Of a stretch of 64,000 bases of DNA, positions 9,167 to 18,565 are shown piece by piece. Numbering within the stretch: position 1 is the stretch's first letter; each line of letters starts with the position of its first letter. The stretch spans positions 62,001 to 126,000 of the forward strand of contig NZ_LHVO01000027.1 of NCBI RefSeq assembly GCF_001269925.1, in the 5' to 3' direction. Both the position numbers and the translations under genes were made by a program. The notes under the pieces were generated by a model. The model was not told the origin of the DNA. It saw nothing but the letters and a program-made list of their open reading frames with translations, and did not search any database. The stretch comes from Pseudomonas sp. MIACH. GTDB lineage: Bacteria > Pseudomonadota > Gammaproteobacteria > Pseudomonadales > Pseudomonadaceae.

Positions 9167-10456
9167 TTGTCACGCGTGTCTGCTTTACGTTTCAGTCACT
9201 TTCTTCCTTCGTTGCTGCTGTTGCTGGCCGGGCTCTCGGCTGCGTACGTCAAGGACCTCAGCGTCTTCTTCACCTCGCTGTTCAACGTATTGCCGACGCT
9301 GGTGCTGTTGCTGGGTGGTTCTTACTGCGCGGTTTACCGTCGTCAGCGTGAATTGTTCCTGATGATCACGGTGTACATCGCCTACTTCCTGCTCGATACC
9401 CAGACCGACTTTTACCGCGACAATGGCCGCGTGCGCGAAGACGCGGCCGTGGTGTTTCATCTGTGTTGCCTGCTGTTGCCGCTGCTGTTCAGCATCTACG
9501 CGCTGTGGCAGGAGAAGACTCACCTGTTCCGCGACTTCGTTGCCCGTTGTGCGGTGCTGCTGGCAATCGGCAGCGTGGCGCTGGCCCTGGAGCAGAGTTA
9601 TCCCCAGGCCGTGCTGAACTGGCTGGCGGAGATCCGCTGGCCGGCGCTGCATGGCACCTGGATGAGCCTGATCCAGCTGTCGTATCCCATGTTCCTGATC
9701 GGCTTCCTCACCCTGGCGGCCCAGTACTGGTATCAGCCGCGCCCACTGCATGCAGCGCAATTGGTGGGATTGCTGGGGTTGTTCTGGATGCTGCCGCAAA
9801 CCTTCATCCTGCCGTTCACGCTGAATATCATGTGCAGCCAGGTGATGCTGATGATCGCTGCCGGCGTGGCGCACGAGGCGTATCAGATGGCGTTCCGCGA
9901 CGAACTGACCGGCCTGCCGGGGCGCCGTGCCCTGAATGAACGCATGCAACGGCTGGGGCGCAACTATGTGCTGGCGATGACCGACGTCGATCACTTCAAG
10001 CGTTTCAACGACACCCATGGCCACGATGTGGGTGATCAGGTGCTGCGCCTGGTGGCGAGCAAGCTGTCCAAGGTCAATGGTGGCGGGCGTGCCTACCGCT
10101 ACGGCGGTGAAGAGTTCGCCGTGGTGTTCGCCGGCAAGACGTTGGATGAGTGCATGCCGCACCTGGAGGAAATCCGCGAGATCATCGCCAACTACGACAT
10201 CAAGCTGCGCAATTCGGACCGGCCCCAGGATGATCAACAAGGCCGTCAACGCCGGGCGGGCAGCGGCGCGTCGAGTGTGTCGGTGACAGTCAGCATCGGC
10301 GTGGCCGAGCGCCAGATCGACCAGCGCACGTCCGAAGAGGTGCTCAAGTCCGCAGACCAGGCGCTTTACGCCGCCAAGGGCGCGGGGCGTAACTGCGTGG
10401 TCGCGGCCGGGCAAACCCGCCGTGGCGCGGTGCGCATGCAGGGCGCTGCCGGTTGA
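9167..10456 (+). CDS. Membrane-bound diguanylate cyclase (GGDEF)
   Basis: About 429 residues. The N-terminal ~240 residues form several hydrophobic helices (a sensory membrane domain I cannot assign), followed by a GGDEF domain with the active signature RYGGEEF. The five residues before GG are RAYRY and the position of the RxxD inhibitory site reads NGGG, so product inhibition appears absent. An unusual polar insert (~25 residues, DRPQDDQQGRQRRAGSGAS) sits after the active loop. I prefer the TTG at 9167, which has GGAG eight bases upstream; an ATG-like start further upstream is less likely. Confidence 0.85.
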   Translation: MSRVSALRFSHFLPSLLLLLAGLSAAYVKDLSVFFTSLFNVLPTLVLLLGGSYCAVYRRQRELFLMITVYIAYFLLDTQTDFYRDNGRVREDAAVVFHLCCLLLPLLFSIYALWQEKTHLFRDFVARCAVLLAIGSVALALEQSYPQAVLNWLAEIRWPALHGTWMSLIQLSYPMFLIGFLTLAAQYWYQPRPLHAAQLVGLLGLFWMLPQTFILPFTLNIMCSQVMLMIAAGVAHEAYQMAFRDELTGLPGRRALNERMQRLGRNYVLAMTDVDHFKRFNDTHGHDVGDQVLRLVASKLSKVNGGGRAYRYGGEEFAVVFAGKTLDECMPHLEEIREIIANYDIKLRNSDRPQDDQQGRQRRAGSGASSVSVTVSIGVAERQIDQRTSEEVLKSADQALYAAKGAGRNCVVAAGQTRRGAVRMQGAAG

Positions 10457-10546
10457 GTAATGGCGGTGTATTCAGCGTCTCGACAATGATTGTCCGAGGC
10501 GCTGGCCGGCAGTAGGTTGAAAGGATCTGCTGCCGGAGACATCGCC

Positions 10547-12316
10547 ATGCCTGAGTACAAAGCTCCCCTGCGCGACATGCGCTTTCTGATCGACAACGTG
10601 TTTGATTTCCACGGCCACTACGCTGCGTTGGGCGCGACGGATGCCAGCCCGGACATGGTCAGTGCAATCCTCGAAGAAGGCGCGAAATTCTGCGAGAACG
10701 TGCTGTCGCCACTCAACCGCAGTGGTGATGAAGAGGGCTGCCATTTTGACAATGGCGTGGTGACCACGCCCAAGGGCTTCAAGGAAGCCTTCGCCCAGTA
10801 CGTCGAGGGCGGCTGGCACGGCGTGGCGGCAGACCCGGCCTACGGTGGCCAGGGCCTGCCGCAATCGTTGGGCCTGGTGCTCAGCGAGATGATCGGCTCC
10901 AGCAACACCTCGTGGGGCATGTACCCGGGCCTGACCCACGGCGCGATGTCGGCGATCCACGCCCACGGCACCGCAGAGCAGAAGGCCACGTTCCTGAGCA
11001 AACTCACCGCCGGCGAGTGGACCGGCACCATGTGCCTGACCGAAGCCCATTGCGGCACCGACCTGGGCCTGATCAAGACCCGCGCCGTGCCCCAGGCGGA
11101 TGGCAGCTACGCGATCACCGGCAGCAAGATCTTCATCTCGGCCGGTGAGCACGACATGAGCGCCAATATCATCCACCTGGTGCTGGCCAAGCTGCCGGAT
11201 GCGCCGGCGGGCACCAAGGGTATCTCGTTGTTTATCGTGCCCAAGTTCCATGTCGATTCGGCTGAGCGCAATGCGGTGCACTGCGGCTCTATCGAGCACA
11301 AGATGGGCATCAAGGCCTCGGCCACCTGCGTGCTCAACTTCGACGGCGCCAAGGGCTTCTTGATTGGCGAGGCGAACAAAGGCCTCAACTGCATGTTCAC
11401 CATGATGAACCACGCCCGCCTGGGCACCGGCATGCAGGGCCTGTGCAATGGCGAGGCGAGCTTCCAGGGCGCGATCAAATACGCCAACGACCGCCTGCAA
11501 ATGCGTGCGCTGACCGGCGCCAAGGCCCCGGAGAAAGCCGCCGACCCGATCATCGTGCACCCCGATGTACGGCGCATGTTGCTGACCATGAAAGCCTTCA
11601 ACGAAGGCAACCGCGCACTGACCTATTTCACGGCGCAGTTGCTCGACACCGCGCACCTGAGCCGCGACGCCGGCCAGCGCCAGGAGGCCGAAGACCTGTT
11701 GGCGTTCCTCACTCCCATCTGCAAAGCCTTTATGACCGACACTGGGCTGGAGGTGACCAACCACGGCATGCAGATATTCGGCGGCCATGGCTACATTCGT
11801 GAGTGGGGCATGGAGCAGTTGGCGCGCGATGCGCGGATTGCGCCGATCTACGAAGGCACCAACGGTATCCAGGCCCTCGACCTGTTGGGGCGCAAGGTGC
11901 TGGGCAGCCAGGGCAAGCTGCTGCGCGGCTTTACCAAAATCGTGCATAAGTTTTGCGCGGCGAATGCCGAACATGCGCAGCTCAAGGGCTATGTGGTGCA
12001 GCTCAATCAACTTAATCAGGAATGGGGCGAGCTGACCACCCAGGTCGGTATGGCGGCTATGAAGAACCCGGATGAGGTCGGGGCGGCGGCTGTGGATTAC
12101 TTGATGTACAGCGGTTACATCATCCTCGCCTACCTATGGCTGCGGATGGCCATTGCAGCGCTGGCGCACGATGACACTGAGTTTGCCAAAGCCAAGCTTG
12201 CCACCTGCGATTTCTACTTCAAGCGCCTGCTGCCACGTACCGCAACCCATCGTGCCGCCGTGGAAGCGGGCAGCGAATGCCTGATGAGTCTGCCTGCGGA
12301 GTCGTTCGCGCTGTGA
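10547..12316 (+). CDS. Acyl-CoA dehydrogenase (589 aa)
   Basis: Second of three paralogues, beginning MPEYKAPLRDMRF at ATG 10547 with CCGGAGA upstream. It has the same motifs as the first copy ([43 protein letters not shown]). It is nine to thirteen residues shorter than its close paralogue, mostly in an internal lysine-rich helix and at the C-terminus. By position it matches PA0507. The chain-length preference cannot be read from sequence. Confidence 0.9.
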   Translation: MPEYKAPLRDMRFLIDNVFDFHGHYAALGATDASPDMVSAILEEGAKFCENVLSPLNRSGDEEGCHFDNGVVTTPKGFKEAFAQYVEGGWHGVAADPAYGGQGLPQSLGLVLSEMIGSSNTSWGMYPGLTHGAMSAIHAHGTAEQKATFLSKLTAGEWTGTMCLTEAHCGTDLGLIKTRAVPQADGSYAITGSKIFISAGEHDMSANIIHLVLAKLPDAPAGTKGISLFIVPKFHVDSAERNAVHCGSIEHKMGIKASATCVLNFDGAKGFLIGEANKGLNCMFTMMNHARLGTGMQGLCNGEASFQGAIKYANDRLQMRALTGAKAPEKAADPIIVHPDVRRMLLTMKAFNEGNRALTYFTAQLLDTAHLSRDAGQRQEAEDLLAFLTPICKAFMTDTGLEVTNHGMQIFGGHGYIREWGMEQLARDARIAPIYEGTNGIQALDLLGRKVLGSQGKLLRGFTKIVHKFCAANAEHAQLKGYVVQLNQLNQEWGELTTQVGMAAMKNPDEVGAAAVDYLMYSGYIILAYLWLRMAIAALAHDDTEFAKAKLATCDFYFKRLLPRTATHRAAVEAGSECLMSLPAESFAL

Positions 12317-12438
12317 TGACTCAAAAATACCAGCCAGTCACAAGTGGACCCTATGTGTCTGAAAAGTTGTTCGGGTACACTCGGAGCCTGTAAAACCGAT
12401 CCCATCGAATCACTTTTCACGTTCTCACGAGGTTTGCC

Positions 12439-14217
12439 ATGGCTGATTACAAAGCGCCGCTGCGTGATATGCGCTTCGTCCTCAACGAAGTCTTTGAGGT
12501 CGCCACCACTTGGGCCCAATTGCCGGCATTGGCAGACACCGTTGACGCCGAGACCGTAGAGGCCATCCTCGAAGAAGCCGGCAAGGTCACCGCCAAATCC
12601 ATCGCCCCGCTCAGCCGCGGTGGCGATGAGCAGGGCTGCCGCTGGGATAACACCGCGGTGTTTACCCCGGATGGTTATCCACAGGCCTACAAAACCTATG
12701 CTGAAGGTGGCTGGGTCGGCGTCGGTGGCGATCCCGTGTTTGGCGGCATGGGCATGCCCAAGGCGGTGTCGGCCCAGGTTGAAGAGATGATCAACTCGTC
12801 GAGCCTGGCGTTCGGCCTGTACCCGATGCTGACCTCCGGGGCCTGCGTGTCGATCAACACTCACGCCAGCGAAGAACTCAAGGCCATCTATCTGCCGAAG
12901 ATGTATTCCGGTGAGTGGGCCGGTTCCATGTGCCTGACGGAAGCACACGCCGGTACCGACCTGGGGATTATCCGCACCAAGGCCGAGCCGCAGGCGGACG
13001 GTTCCTACACGATCAGCGGGACCAAGATCTTTATCACTGGCGGTGAACATGACCTCACCGACAACATCATTCACCTGGTGCTGGCCAAGTTGCCGGACGC
13101 ACCGGCCGGGCCCAAGGGGATTTCGCTGTTCTTGGTGCCGAAGTTCATGGTCAACGCCGACGGCAGCCTGGGGGCGCGTAACCTGGTGAGCTGTGGCTCC
13201 ATCGAGCACAAGATGGGTATCCAGGCGTCTGCGACCTGCGTGATGAATTTCGACGAAGCCGTGGGTTACCTGGTGGGTGAGCCCAACCGTGGGTTGGCGG
13301 CGATGTTTACCATGATGAATTACGAGCGTCTTGGCGTGGGTATTCAGGGCCTGGCGTCCGGCGAGCGTTCCTACCAGAACGCGATTGAATACGCGCGCGA
13401 CCGCCTGCAAAGCCGTTCGCCGACCGGCGCCCAGGCCAAAGACAAAGTGGCCGACCCGATCATCGTCCACCCCGACGTGCGCCGTATGCTGCTGACCATG
13501 AAAGCCGCGAACGAAGGCGGCCGCGCGTTCTCCACCTATGTGGCGACGCAGTTGGACATCGCCAAGTTCAGTGAAGATGCCGCTGCCCGCGAGCGCGCCG
13601 ATAACCTGGTGGCGTTGCTGACGCCGGTCGCCAAGGCGTTCCTCAGCGACCTGGGCCTGGAAACCACCGTACTCGGCCAACAGGTATTTGGCGGCCACGG
13701 TTACATTCGTGAGTGGGGCCAGGAGCAACTGGTGCGTGATGTGCGCATCACCCAGATCTACGAAGGCACCAACGGCATTCAGGCGCTGGACTTGATGGGG
13801 CGCAAGATCGTCGGCAGTGGCGGTGCGTTCTACACCCTGTTCGCCGACGAGATTCGCCAATTCATCGCCTCGGCGGCACCTGGCCTGGCTGAGTTCACCA
13901 AGCCGCTGAGCGCGGCGGTGGACAACCTGGATGAACTGACCGCCTGGGTGCTGGATCGCGCCAAGACCAACCCCAACGAGATTGGTGCGGCCTCGGTGGA
14001 GTATTTGCATGCGTTTGGATACATGGCCTACGCCTATATGTGGGCACGCATGGCTAAGGCTGCGTGGGGCAAAGAGGCTGAGGAAGACTTCTATGCCAGC
14101 AAGCTTGGCACCGCGCGCTTCTACTTTGCGCGGCTGCTGCCGCGTATTCACTCGCTGAGTGCGTCGGTAAAAGCGGGGAGTGAATCACTGTTTTTGCTGG
14201 ATGAGGCACTGTTCTAA
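12439..14217 (+). CDS. Acyl-CoA dehydrogenase (FadE2-type, 592 aa)
   Basis: Third paralogue, the most divergent of the set (VFEVATTWAQLPAL near the start, TGGEHDLTDN in place of SAGEHD). It begins at ATG 12439 behind ACGAGGT. All family motifs are kept, including MCLTEAHAGTDLG and IYEGTNGIQALDLMGRK. By gene order it corresponds to PA0508. No clear terminator separates it from the GacA-controlled rsmY promoter 15 bases downstream of its stop. Confidence 0.9.
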   Translation: MADYKAPLRDMRFVLNEVFEVATTWAQLPALADTVDAETVEAILEEAGKVTAKSIAPLSRGGDEQGCRWDNTAVFTPDGYPQAYKTYAEGGWVGVGGDPVFGGMGMPKAVSAQVEEMINSSSLAFGLYPMLTSGACVSINTHASEELKAIYLPKMYSGEWAGSMCLTEAHAGTDLGIIRTKAEPQADGSYTISGTKIFITGGEHDLTDNIIHLVLAKLPDAPAGPKGISLFLVPKFMVNADGSLGARNLVSCGSIEHKMGIQASATCVMNFDEAVGYLVGEPNRGLAAMFTMMNYERLGVGIQGLASGERSYQNAIEYARDRLQSRSPTGAQAKDKVADPIIVHPDVRRMLLTMKAANEGGRAFSTYVATQLDIAKFSEDAAARERADNLVALLTPVAKAFLSDLGLETTVLGQQVFGGHGYIREWGQEQLVRDVRITQIYEGTNGIQALDLMGRKIVGSGGAFYTLFADEIRQFIASAAPGLAEFTKPLSAAVDNLDELTAWVLDRAKTNPNEIGAASVEYLHAFGYMAYAYMWARMAKAAWGKEAEEDFYASKLGTARFYFARLLPRIHSLSASVKAGSESLFLLDEALF

Positions 14218-14231
14218 GGGGTTGGAGGGCG

Positions 14232-14249
14232 TGTAAGCATTCTCTTACA
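14232..14249 (+). promoter_or_regulatory. GacA upstream activating site of rsmY
   Basis: TGTAAGCATTCTCTTACA matches the GacA box consensus TGTAAG-N6-CTTACA exactly. Its centre is about 64 bases before the predicted start of the sRNA, and a -10-like GATAAT lies at 14293-14298. GacS/GacA two-component signalling is known to activate rsm sRNAs through this box. Confidence 0.92.
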
Positions 14250-14304
14250 TGACGTACTGCTAATCGTCCTCTATCGCCAAATTGGATCCACGGATAATCT
14301 ACTT

Positions 14305-14425
14305 CACATGGACGTCGCGCAGGAAGCGCAAAGCAACAACACGGACACGTAGGATTCTGCCAGGATGGCGGAGTGAAATGGATGTCAGGGAAACAGTCTG
14401 CAAAGCCCCGCTTCGGCGGGGTTTT
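14305..14425 (+). ncRNA. rsmY: RsmY small regulatory RNA
   Basis: About 121 nt from a start placed seven bases after GATAAT to the U-tract. Eight GGA motifs (14310, 14322, 14343, 14352, 14363, 14370, 14380, 14389) are present. Two are presented in perfect hairpin loops: GCGC-AGGAA-GCGC (14317-14329) and GCC-AGGAT-GGC (14359-14369). This is the way RsmY-type RNAs bind and sequester the translational repressors RsmA/RsmE (CsrA family). The 3' end CAGGGAAACAG...GCAAAGCCCCGC resembles RsmY rather than RsmX or RsmZ. The upstream GacA box supports the call. Confidence 0.93.
14406..14425 (+). terminator. rsmY terminator
   Basis: A perfect hairpin CCCCGC-TTCG-GCGGGG (14406-14421) with a stable UUCG tetraloop is followed by TTTTCTTTT. 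Confidence 0.92.
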
Positions 14426-14443
14426 CTTTTGCCCGCAGAAAAG

Positions 14444-15343
14444 TCAGGGAGTCGTCTGTGGGGCATTCATGACGTCTTCCAGCAAGGTGCGCAGTAACGC
14501 CACCGTCGCCTGCTGGCGCTGTACATCGCGACACACCAAGCCTACTTTGAGCGGCACCCTGGGTTCACTCAAGGGTTTCCATAGCAGCAACTGGCTGTTG
14601 TGTTCATCCTGGGAACGTCCCGGCAATACTGTGGCGAGTTGGGTATGGGGCAAGCTGTCGAGAATCCCTACCATGGTATTCAACTCCGCCTGCACTTGCG
14701 GCCGCCGTCCTAGGTTGGCTAACTGGCCCTGCCAGATCTGTCGAACCTGAAACTCTTCCCCCAGCAGCAACATCGGCAATTCGGCCGCCTGTTTCAGCGA
14801 GACTTTCTTGAATTCGCGCAGGGGATGGTCCTCGGGGATGACCACCTTCAATTCATCTTCGTACAACAACACGCCATGCAATCCCGGCTGGCGTGGCGGC
14901 AGGTAGCTGATGCCGATGTCCAGCGAGCCGTTAAGCAACCGCCGTTCAATCTCAAGCCCGGTCAATTCGTAGATCTGCACCACCAGGTGCGGCTGAGCCT
15001 TGCGCACGCGCTCGAGCATTTGCGGGACCAGGCTGGTGTGCACGGTTTGCAGCACGCCGATGGCCAGGGTGCGCATGGCCTGGCCCTTGAAGTTACGCAA
15101 GGCTTCGACGGCTTGCTGCATGCCGTCGATCAGCGGCAAAGCGTGGTTGTACAACGTATGGGCGGCCAGGGTGGGCAGCAGGCGCTTGCTGCTGCGTTCG
15201 AACAGGCTTACATCGAGGTTCTGCTCCAACTGGCGGATCTGTTGTGACAGTGCCGGCTGGGAGATCGACAGGCGTTCAGCGGCACGGCCCACATGGCCTT
15301 CTTCATACACCGCGACGAAATAACGCAGTTGCTTGAAATCCAT
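14444..15343 (-). CDS. LysR-type transcriptional regulator
   Basis: 299 residues with an N-terminal HTH (MDFKQLRYFVAVYEEGHVGRAAERL..., SISQPALSQQIRQLE) and a LysR effector-binding domain of the CynR/CbbR-like sort (GISYLPPRQPGLHGVLLYEDEL). It is divergent from the class-III aminotransferase, its likely target. An inverted repeat ATAAG-ACTTA-CTTAT overlaps the start codon (15342-15356) and could be an autoregulatory T-N11-A site (tentative). The effector is unknown. Confidence 0.88.
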   Translation of the reverse strand: MDFKQLRYFVAVYEEGHVGRAAERLSISQPALSQQIRQLEQNLDVSLFERSSKRLLPTLAAHTLYNHALPLIDGMQQAVEALRNFKGQAMRTLAIGVLQTVHTSLVPQMLERVRKAQPHLVVQIYELTGLEIERRLLNGSLDIGISYLPPRQPGLHGVLLYEDELKVVIPEDHPLREFKKVSLKQAAELPMLLLGEEFQVRQIWQGQLANLGRRPQVQAELNTMVGILDSLPHTQLATVLPGRSQDEHNSQLLLWKPLSEPRVPLKVGLVCRDVQRQQATVALLRTLLEDVMNAPQTTP

Positions 15344-15552
15344 AAGACTTACTTATCGAAAAAGCTGGAAAATCGAAATGGCCGTTGGCCCCCGAGACGC
15401 CTAGTCTAGCGCCTATTCGCAGGGCTTACAGGGCCGGATCGGGCAATGAATAGCGTTTATGTTGATGGCGTTTACATAGGCAAGGCAACACACCCCCAGG
15501 CAGTGGTTGCCGGAAAACCCGACCAAGGTCCGGTTGCCAATGGGGGGCGGTT

Positions 15553-16821
15553 GTGAACCTCTTCAATATGCGTCGCCCCGTACCCAGCCTGGACGACCTG
15601 GTTCTCGACGCATCGCCTGATGCGCTGTCCAGCGAGGCGTTGATGCCCACCGTGGTCCGGCCTGCCCAGGTCTTCGTACGCGGCCAGGGCTCCTGGCTGT
15701 GGGACAGTGATGATCGGGCCTACCTGGATTTCAGCCAGGGCAACGCTGCCAACAGCCTCGGCCACAGTCCGCAGGTGTTGATCAAAGCCCTCGCCGACCA
15801 GACCCAGGCCCTGATCAATCCGGGCATGGGGCTGCATAACCGCGCTCAACTCAATCTTGTCGACCGCTTGTGCCATCGCACCGGCAGCGACCAGGCCTAC
15901 CTGCTCAACAGTGGCGCCGAGGCCTGCGAAGCGGCGATCAAGCTGGCGCGCAAGTGGGGCCAGCTGCATCGCGGCGGGGCCTACCGCATTATCAGCGCCA
16001 GCAATGGTTGCCATGGGCGTAGTTTCGCCGCACTGGCGGCGTCAGCGGGCCCCCTGGAAAACCGCTTTGAGCCGCAATTGCCAGGCTTCAGCCACGTGCC
16101 GTTCAACGACCTGCCGGCCCTGCATGCCGCGGTCGATGCGCAGACAGTGGCCATCATGCTGGAGCCGATCCAGAGCGAAGCCGGTGTGATCCCCGCGACG
16201 GAACATTACCTCAAGGGCGTTGAACGGCTGTGCCGCGAACTGGGGATCCTGCTGATCCTCGACGAAGTACAAACCGGCCTCGGCCGTTGCGGCACCTTGC
16301 TTGCCGAACAGCAGTACGGCGTACGTGCCGACATCATCACCCTCGGCAAAGGCCTGGGCGGTGGCGTGCCGTTGGCGGCGCTTCTGGCGCGCGGCAACGC
16401 CTGTTGCTTCGACGTGGGAGAGTTGGAAGGCACCCATCATGGCAACGCGCTGATGGCATCGGCCGGGCTGGCGGTACTTAATACGGTGCTGGAGCACAGT
16501 TTCCTGGAACACGTCCGTGAATCCGGTCTTTACCTGGGCGAAGGACTTGCCCGTCTGGCCTACCGTTACGACCAGGGCCCATTGCGCGGCCACGGCCTGA
16601 TGTGGGGCCTGACGCTGTCGGATGATTCTGCTGATGCAGTGGTAAAAGCCGCCCTGCACGAAGGCCTGATCCTCAACGCCCCGCAACCTGACTGCCTGCG
16701 CTTCACCCCGGCGCTTACGGTGAGCAAAAGCAACATCGACGAAATGCTCCTGCGCCTGGCCCGCGCCTTCTCCCGCGTGCGCACCGCCCAGTTGCAATGC
16801 CGCAAGGGCATCGCCGTTTAA
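15553..16821 (+). CDS. Class-III (ornithine/acetylornithine-type) aminotransferase
   Basis: A 422-residue PLP enzyme. Motifs are LNSGAEACEAAIKLAR, the HGRSFAAL glycine loop, ILDEVQTGLGRCG, and the Schiff-base lysine in ITLGKGLGGGVPLAAL. The closest relatives by pattern are ArgD/OAT-like enzymes, but the amino donor cannot be fixed from sequence. A GTG start at 15553 follows a GGGGGGCGG run; ATG 15568 (MRRPVPSLDD) is the alternative. The LysR gene is divergent, 209 bases away. Confidence 0.82.
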   Translation: MNLFNMRRPVPSLDDLVLDASPDALSSEALMPTVVRPAQVFVRGQGSWLWDSDDRAYLDFSQGNAANSLGHSPQVLIKALADQTQALINPGMGLHNRAQLNLVDRLCHRTGSDQAYLLNSGAEACEAAIKLARKWGQLHRGGAYRIISASNGCHGRSFAALAASAGPLENRFEPQLPGFSHVPFNDLPALHAAVDAQTVAIMLEPIQSEAGVIPATEHYLKGVERLCRELGILLILDEVQTGLGRCGTLLAEQQYGVRADIITLGKGLGGGVPLAALLARGNACCFDVGELEGTHHGNALMASAGLAVLNTVLEHSFLEHVRESGLYLGEGLARLAYRYDQGPLRGHGLMWGLTLSDDSADAVVKAALHEGLILNAPQPDCLRFTPALTVSKSNIDEMLLRLARAFSRVRTAQLQCRKGIAV

Positions 16822-16855
16822 CCCACTTTTCTGAACCGTCTCGCGGTATACGCGG

Positions 16856-16894
16856 CGCCTCCAGTCTGATTTTTTCGGCTGGGGGCGTTTTTTT
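16856..16894 (+). terminator. Terminator after the aminotransferase gene
   Basis: Stem CGCCTCCAG/CTGGGGGCG (one U-G pair) with a 14-base loop is followed by seven T residues. Confidence 0.85.
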
Positions 16895-17002
16895 GTCTGA
16901 TCATTAAAGGATGGCCCGGTGCCAGATCCCACTGAACCCTCACGAACGCCCAAGGTCGATTAGCTACACGGCTCACACGAGCCGATTTTCTGGAGCTGAC
17001 CC

Positions 17003-17161
17003 ATGGACATCATTCGTATCATCATCGCCATTCTGCTGCCGCCACTGGGTGTGTTCCTGCAAGTGGGTTTCGCCGGCGCGTTCTGGCTGAACATTCTGCT
17101 GACCCTGTGCGGTTACTTCCCGGGCATCATTCACGCGGTGTACATCATCGCCAAGCGCTGA
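17003..17161 (+). CDS. Pmp3/YqaE-family small membrane protein
   Basis: 52 residues (MDIIRIIIAILLPPLGVF... ending HAVYIIAKR) with two transmembrane helices joined by a short glycine-containing turn. This is the Pmp3/UPF0057 family of stress-related proteolipids. A GGAGCTGACCC ribosome site precedes the ATG. A small hairpin (CGGCTC-ACAC-GAGCCG) sits in the leader just upstream. It converges on pqqE with only five bases between stop codons. Confidence 0.9.
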   Translation: MDIIRIIIAILLPPLGVFLQVGFAGAFWLNILLTLCGYFPGIIHAVYIIAKR

Positions 17162-17166
17162 GCCCG

Positions 17167-18318
17167 TCAGCCTTTTGCGATGAGTCGTGAGTTGCGCTCA
17201 TTGCGAAAGGCCAGCTGCTCGATGGTCTGGGTGGCATGTTCGGCCTCTTCCCGCGCCTTGAGGATGATGCCGTGCCGCTCGGACTTGCTGCACACCGGGT
17301 CGGCATTGCTCGCATCCCCCGTGAGCATGAACGCCTGGCAACGGCAGCCGCCGAAGTCCTTCTCCTTTTCATCGCATGAACGACACGGCTCGGGCATCCA
17401 GTCGTAGCCGCGAAAGCGATTGAAGCCAAACGAGTCGTACCAGATGTGCTGCATGCTGTGATCGCGCACATTGGGAAACTGCACCGGCATCTGTCGGGCA
17501 CCGTGGCAGGGCAGGGCGGTGCCGTCTGGCGTGACTGTCAGAAAAATACTGCCCCAGCCATTCATGCAGGCTTTCGGGCGTTCCTCGTAGTAATCCGGCG
17601 TGACGAATATCAGCTTGCACGGGTGGCCTTCGGCTTCGAGCTTGGCGCGGTATTCGTTGGTGATGCGTTCGGCGCGTACCAGTTGTTCCTGGGTCGGCAA
17701 CAACCCCACACGGTTGAGCTGCGCCCAGCCATAGAACTGGCAGGTGGCGAGCTCGACAAAGTCGGCTTCCAGTGCGATGCACAACTCAATGATGCGGTCG
17801 ATCTTGTCGATATTGTGCCGATGGGTGACGAAGTTCAGCACCATCGGGTAGCCGTGCGCCTTCACTGCGCGGGCCATTTCCAGCTTTTGCGCGAAGGCTT
17901 TTTTCGACCCGGCCAGCAGGTTGTTCACCTGTTCGTCACTGGCCTGAAAGCTGATCTGGATATGGTCCAGGCCGGCTTTCTTGAAGTCGCTGATCTTCTG
18001 CTCGGTCAGGCCGATACCCGAGGTGATCAGGTTGGTGTAGAACCCCAGCTTGCGTGCCTCGGCGATCAACTCGGCGAGGTCCTGGCGCACCAGCGGCTCT
18101 CCGCCGGAAAAACCCAATTGCGCGGCGCCCATCTCACGAGCCTCGCGAAATACCTTGATCCACTGCTCGGTGCTCAGCTCCTTGCCCTGCTCGGCAAAGT
18201 CCAGCGGGTTGGAGCAATACGGGCATTGCAACGGGCAGCGGTAGGTCAGCTCGGCGAGCAACCACAGCGGCAGGCCGATGGCTGGTTTTTCAGGCAAGGG
18301 TGATCCAGTGCTCAGCAC
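17167..18318 (-). CDS. pqqE: PQQ biosynthesis radical-SAM enzyme PqqE
   Basis: 383 residues. The radical-SAM cluster motif is at C28, C32 and C35 ([10 protein letters not shown]), and a C-terminal SPASM cysteine-rich region ([16 protein letters not shown]) carries auxiliary clusters. It joins the Glu and Tyr side chains of the PqqA peptide, the first step of PQQ synthesis. I chose the GTG at 18318 ([15 protein letters not shown]), which overlaps the end of pqqD by 29 bases; PqqD and PqqE act as a complex. Confidence 0.94.
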   Translation of the reverse strand: MLSTGSPLPEKPAIGLPLWLLAELTYRCPLQCPYCSNPLDFAEQGKELSTEQWIKVFREAREMGAAQLGFSGGEPLVRQDLAELIAEARKLGFYTNLITSGIGLTEQKISDFKKAGLDHIQISFQASDEQVNNLLAGSKKAFAQKLEMARAVKAHGYPMVLNFVTHRHNIDKIDRIIELCIALEADFVELATCQFYGWAQLNRVGLLPTQEQLVRAERITNEYRAKLEAEGHPCKLIFVTPDYYEERPKACMNGWGSIFLTVTPDGTALPCHGARQMPVQFPNVRDHSMQHIWYDSFGFNRFRGYDWMPEPCRSCDEKEKDFGGCRCQAFMLTGDASNADPVCSKSERHGIILKAREEAEHATQTIEQLAFRNERNSRLIAKG

Positions 18319-18565
18319 GGGCGACCTCCATGAATTGCTCGATGTCGTCAGCCAGCTCAGGCACGCCGGGGAATTGCTTATCCAGCTCAGCGATGATCGC
18401 CGCCACGTCGCGCTCACCGTCAATCAAGCCACCAATCAGCGCGGCGCTGTCGTTGAGCTTGATCATGCCTTCGGGGTAGAGCAACACGTGGCCTTTTTGC
18501 GCGGGTTCGTACTGGTAGCGGTAGCCCTGGCGCCAGGTCGGTTTTCTGCTGCGATCAAAGCTCAT
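18290..18565 (-). CDS. pqqD: PQQ biosynthesis peptide chaperone PqqD
   Basis: 91 residues with the family pattern [25 protein letters not shown] and [12 protein letters not shown]. It is a RiPP-recognition element that binds the PqqA peptide and presents it to PqqE. The gene overlaps pqqC upstream by 4 bases and pqqE downstream by 29 bases, suggesting balanced translation. Confidence 0.94.
   Translation of the reverse strand: MSFDRSRKPTWRQGYRYQYEPAQKGHVLLYPEGMIKLNDSAALIGGLIDGERDVAAIIAELDKQFPGVPELADDIEQFMEVARAEHWITLA

Noticed and set aside
12214..14151. Long open frame antisense to the third acyl-CoA dehydrogenase (and similar ones opposite the other two)
   Set aside because: Histidine/glycine/valine-rich composition typical of complement-frame shadows of GC-rich genes.
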